A stretch of DNA of 64,000 nt from Panagrolaimus kolymaensis (lineage: Eukaryota > Nematoda > Chromadorea > Rhabditida > Panagrolaimidae). How positions within the stretch are numbered: position 1 is the first letter of the stretch; each line of letters opens with the position of its first letter. The notes under the pieces are model-generated. The model made no database searches. It was not told the origin of the DNA and saw only the letters and a list, made by a program, of their open reading frames with translations. This document shows positions 61,301 through 64,000 of this stretch, piece after piece. The DNA lies in assembly GCA_028622995.1 (NCBI GenBank), contig JAJQJQ010000027.1, positions 1,736,001-1,800,000 on the forward strand. The letters run 5' to 3'. Position numbers and translations under genes: made by a program.

Positions 61301-63413
61301 CCCTAGGAATGAAGTTTCGATAGTAAAAAAAGAAATCTTTCTAACCTGTGCCAAATCCAGCCAAAAAAGCTTCACTTTCTCAGAAAACGTGTTTTAATAA
61401 GTTCGAAGGCCGATAAAATCGATTAGCCAACTATAGTGAGCAAAGCAAACCAGGTGCGGCTTAGTTGATAATAAAGATTTTACGAGTAAATTTAAAGATT
61501 TTCGATGCTGGTGGGACGAAATTTTTTGTTTTTTATTTTTCTTTACCAATCGGTTCTAAATGACGCTGCCATTTTGTTCAAAGTCGTAAAAAACTTGCAT
61601 TCCAAGGTTGTCAGCAGATAATCCCAATAAAATCACTTTGAAATTTCTTAATTCGCCTTGGTATTCAATATTAATTCCTTGGTTTTCTTATCGAAGCAAT
61701 TCAGGTAGCAAAGTAATATTTAGAACATCTTGCAAGGGAAAGTCTGCAATGAGTTATGCCAGGTGCCACTTGCAGTATGGACCAGCCTTTTGGGATATTG
61801 GCTTTAGGTGTGACTGTATTCGGCTCAGAAGGAGTGCTGTATAGCTGGATCCCCAACAGCGGGTTACTTGTGCTCGACCGAAGCTTCAATAAAAGCATAA
61901 AATTTTTGGATATTCAAATCTTTGATTTGGTAAATAATTATAAGGAAAATGTATTGGCGGTCGCAAACTAAATTTTTTTTCACAATTTTATCCAATTTTT
62001 GACCAAAATAAGCCCATGTTTTGTCTCAATATTATTCCATATTTTAAACCGTTTTATCTTTGTTAAAGACAAAAACATCTATTTTAGGTACAGACAACTC
62101 GGTGGGGATTCGGGAAATTGTGTCGATAGGTTGTCCCAATATTTAACCATTTCTGGTCATTTATTTTTCAGTGTTAAATACCAAATAGAAGCAGCTTGAA
62201 TCTTCAGCCTAAAATTGACTTCATTCTCTTTTCTTTTGTCTTTCATTGATTCGTTACTTGTCTTGTGTTTTGTGATTGCTACGTCGCAATCTTTATAAAG
62301 TTCTGTTTATTTAGAAGTAGTTGGAGTTCCCCTACTTCACGCTTCAAATACCCAAAAACTGCTAATTAAAAAATTTGATATTCATAGTTATCCCAGTGTA
62401 TTTATCGCAGAAAGAACTTATGAATCTTCACAATATTTTCAGCATTTGAAGCATTCTTTTACATATGTATTTTTAGTTATTAGCTGAAAATAAACTTGAC
62501 TTCAAAACACTACCGCTTAGTAAAGAAAAGTGCAATATTATTTGCGAAAAAGGTGATTCTTGCGTAACAGGAGATTCTTATGAATCAAGTAAGTTCTTTT
62601 TGATCTTATTATTCAAAAAGTAAATAAAAATTTTATAAGAACATTTCTTATTTGATCTTTTTTTCAAACACGCGACTGGAATTTCCATGATGCCGCAATA
62701 TTGCAAAGCACGTAAAATACAGTAATCTACAGTAATCTTTTGTTCAAATTACTGTATTTTACGGTGTTTGCAATATTGCGGCATCATGGAATATCCAGCC
62801 ACGTGTTTGAGAAAAAAATTAAATGAGAAGAGTCCTTTAAAGGGAGTGTCCCAAACGATGAGAATAATTTTACTACGACGGGTGTTCCTAGCCCGAAAGT
62901 TTCATTGTCTCAAAAGCTTACAAAGTGCTACTAATTTTTGTAGCTTTTTGTAGCATTTTGAGAAAATTTCGTAAGCTTTTGAAAAAACTTTGTAAAACTT
63001 TGTTAGACTTTGAGACAGTGAAGAAAAACTTTCGGGCTAGGAACACATGCTGTACAGGTTTTCTCATCGTTTGGGACACTTTCTTAAAGATGAACTGACT
63101 AAAACGCGATGTTCTCAATGTGCAGGATGGACGTGTGTTAAACAAGGCATTCTCTATCAAGGCTTTGGATGCAAAGGTCAAAATAACACATGTATTAACG
63201 GCAAAAATCAAGATGACTTTGAATATATTAGTGATTTTGAAGAAAATTATTTTGTTACTTGTAAAGAAGATAGATGTTCTTATTTAAAAATGGCAAAAGT
63301 ATGTTTAATTATGTTTTAATATAAAATAAGCTTCCAGAAATACTTTTCAGCTATTAGACAAACATCTCCTAAAACGTTCTAACTTTGTAAATGGAAGTTG
63401 CTATATAAATTAA
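58237..63413 (+). CDS. Gene B: secreted protein with two Ly6/ET-like cysteine modules, 5 exons, about 236 aa
   Basis: Exons: 58,237-58,351; 58,422-58,633; 62,477-62,588; 63,090-63,298; 63,351-63,413 (TAA). All junctions keep phase. Introns are 69, 3843, 501 and 52 bp. A signal peptide (first 21 or so residues) is followed by two homologous modules, each split over two exons: a short C-x5-6-C piece, then C-x2-C-A-G-W-x-C-x-K-x-G-I, G-C-K-G, C-x-N-G, and F-V-[ST]-C-K-[DE]-D-x-C-S. The closing C-x3-x-C-S/N recalls Ly6/uPAR and the nematode ET module, but the family is inferred from cysteine spacing only. No transmembrane segment is seen, so it is probably secreted. The large third intron is filled with palindromes. 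A second possibility is that exons 1-2 form a separate short gene ending by read-through at 58,738-58,740. Confidence 0.75.
58422..58633 (+). CDS. Gene B exon 2 (cysteine module 1)
   Basis: Acceptor CTTTTTTTTAAG, donor GTAAGT. It encodes CKECAGWACLKEG, GCKG, CKNG and FVSCKDDYCS with eight cysteines. About half of the residues are shared with exon 4, including all cysteine positions. Confidence 0.82.
58672..60265. mobile_element. Giant palindrome in gene B intron 3 (arms about 700-750 bp)
   Basis: The left arm (58,672 to about 59,428) pairs with the right arm (about 59,535-60,265). Paired blocks include AAATTCGCAAATTGAATTTT, TTGAGATCCAGAGCTCTC, TTTCGCTTGGGAAAACTCG and GACCTAATTTGGGTCGTAGA. 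The match is interrupted near 59,110-59,210. One inner block has a dispersed copy at 44,817-44,995. No transposase is present; it looks like a fold-back element. Confidence 0.75.
60255..61397. mobile_element. Second palindrome in gene B intron 3 (arms about 430 bp, high identity)
   Basis: Arms 60,255-60,690 and 60,957-61,397 are reverse complements with few differences, around a loop of about 266 bp. The inner boundary is CGGTGAAAGCACC and the outer boundary TTAAAACACG/CGTGTTTTAA. The high arm identity implies a recent origin or ongoing conversion. It abuts the preceding palindrome and shares the AAAACACGTTTT end with it. Confidence 0.82.
61600..61900 (+). pseudogene. Possible remnant of a formylglycine-generating-enzyme (FGE/SUMF1)-like domain
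   Basis: Within gene B intron 3, the plus strand reads SKVIFRTSCKGKSAMSYARC, then HLQYG, P, and DIGFRC, which resembles the R-G-G-S...R...P...IGFRC end of FGE-sulfatase domains. The segment is richer in GC than its surroundings. No start, complete domain or splice frame is visible, so at most it is a fragment of an inserted gene or element. Confidence 0.22.
62477..62588 (+). CDS. Gene B exon 3 (second short cysteine piece)
   Basis: Acceptor TATGTATTTTTAG, donor GTAAGT. Phase 0 in, one base carried out, the same exit phase as exon 1. It encodes a linker and CNIICEKGDSC, counterpart of the cysteine pair in exon 1. It has no start codon or leader of its own. Confidence 0.75.
62659..62816. mobile_element. 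Short TIR element in gene B intron 4 (first)
   Basis: Arms TTTCAAACACGCGACTGGAA and complement, including CATGATGCCGCAATATTGCA, fold around a loop of about 20 bp. Bounded by T- and A-runs; no exact target duplication is seen. Confidence 0.65.
62847..63080. mobile_element. Palindromic element ending 10 bp before exon 4
   Basis: Inverted ends GTGTCCCAAACGATGAGA, with inner pairs GTTCCTAGCCCGAAAGTTT and TTGTCTCAAAAGCTTAC. The right end is immediately followed by TTTCTTAAAG, the exon 4 acceptor. The insertion may have shaped this unusual AAAG acceptor. Confidence 0.7.
63090..63298 (+). CDS. Gene B exon 4 (cysteine module 2)
   Basis: Acceptor TTTCTTAAAG, donor GTATGT. It encodes CSQCAGWTCVKQG, GCKG, CING and FVTCKEDRCS, matching exon 2 cysteine for cysteine. 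The acceptor lacks the usual T-run next to AG. Confidence 0.78.
63351..63413 (+). CDS. Gene B exon 5 (terminal)
   Basis: After a 52-bp intron with acceptor TACTTTTCAG, 20 codons and TAA. It starts LLDKHLLKRSN, like the LLAENKLDF start of exon 3, which supports an ancestral duplication of the exon pair. It ends GSCYIN. Confidence 0.75.
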   Translation, partial: LLDKHLLKRSNFVNGSCYIN

Positions 63414-63425
63414 TGATATATAACT

Positions 63426-63456
63426 TACAATGCATGACTTTAAGTCATGCATTGTA
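63426..63456 (+). other. Perfect 15-bp hairpin in the gene B 3' UTR
   Basis: TACAATGCATGACTT and AAGTCATGCATTGTA with a single T between. It lies 13 bp after the stop and 14 bp before AATAAA, so it would be in the mature transcript. Confidence 0.6.
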
Positions 63457-63469
63457 TATTGTTTGGACT

Positions 63470-63475
63470 AATAAA
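63470..63475 (+). promoter_or_regulatory. Polyadenylation signal of gene B
   Basis: AATAAA 57 bp after the stop codon, in an A-rich context. Confidence 0.6.
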
Positions 63476-64000
63476 AAAATATTTAAAAATACTGTTTTCA
63501 CAACAAAAAAATGTAATAATTATCTAATGTTAACACTGAAAAGTAACTAAAACTGGAAGTTGTTATTGTTTTAAATAATATTTAAAATGCAAACCATTCA
63601 ATGCAAAATGTCTTTACAGTCATGATTTAAAAAATTTTGAACTATAAACATATTCATGGAAAGAGTTTGCATTTCACATTAGTTTTAAAATGAAATGTAA
63701 ACATAAAACATGGACCAGGTATAATAGTCGGTTGTTCGGAAAGTTCGCACCGCGATAAATCAAATTGCCCAACTATGAGAAGCAAGGCTTATCAGATATT
63801 GTTTTTAACGATTTGTAGTCCCCAAAAATGTGCTTCGATGGAACGCAATAGGTTTTAAAAAGCATTGGCTTATCATGGAATTAATGGTATCTAAAGTAAT
63901 AAGATGCCATTGTTGGTTGAAAACCTGTTTTTTTGATATTTTAATTTTTTGAGATGCTCTGCTATTTTTAGCGTATTTTTGACATACACTTACTTGGCAA
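63476..64000. other. No feature seen
   Basis: AT-rich DNA to the end of the window. A weak resemblance to about 61,430-61,470 (CCCAACTATGAGAAGCAAGG against CCAACTATAGTGAGCAAAGC) hints at another dispersed repeat. Confidence 0.35.

Noticed and set aside
61701..61971. Antisense and shifted frames over 61.7-61.97 kb
   Set aside because: Overlapping open frames on both strands; the only one with a family-like pattern is the plus-strand FGE-like reading, and that is itself weak.

Overview
The window looks like AT-rich chromosomal DNA of an invertebrate animal, most likely a nematode. This rests on two spliced genes with very short introns (42 bp and 52 bp among them), T-rich TTTTAG/TTTCAG splice acceptors, a possible trans-splice acceptor just ahead of one start codon, AATAAA signals, and secreted cysteine-rich products. 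A tylenchid such as Meloidogyne would fit, but nothing here proves the genus. No prokaryotic gene organisation is present.

Region 1 (1-37,517) is one uninterrupted satellite array of roughly 387 head-to-tail monomers of 95-99 bp. A core of about 36 bp is nearly invariant, while the linker between cores comes in about six types. The left part is mostly a 193-bp dimer. The rest is a patchwork of nested block duplications (offsets 2702, 5019, 2895, 1166, 1268, 1171, 2338, 5066, 1366 and 2139 bp), each traceable through shared rare variants. The array stops in mid-monomer at 37,517, next to a GC-rich 40-nt hairpin.

Region 2 (38.5-47.6 kb) holds gene A on the minus strand. I assembled it as 11 exons encoding about 547 residues: a signal peptide, an RRVKR processing site, a hydrophobic helical segment, a helical middle part and a cysteine-containing C-terminal domain. 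Its introns are crowded with non-autonomous DNA transposons. One 54-bp exon lies in the loop of a long inverted repeat whose outer ends look like hAT termini.

Region 3 (47.7-57.9 kb) is a transposon graveyard of nested insertions. It includes a complete but broken hAT element (2539 bp, perfect 8-bp target duplication GATACCAA), two copies of a TIR element that carries a tRNA-like module, a MULE-like element with a 9-bp duplication, several hAT-type MITEs with perfect 8-bp duplications (one three levels deep), and long palindromes.

Region 4 (58.2-63.5 kb) holds gene B on the plus strand: five exons encoding about 236 residues, a signal peptide and two copies of a Ly6/ET-like cysteine module. 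Its 3.8-kb third intron contains two giant palindromes and a fragment resembling the end of a formylglycine-generating-enzyme domain. The last 500 bp show nothing recognisable.
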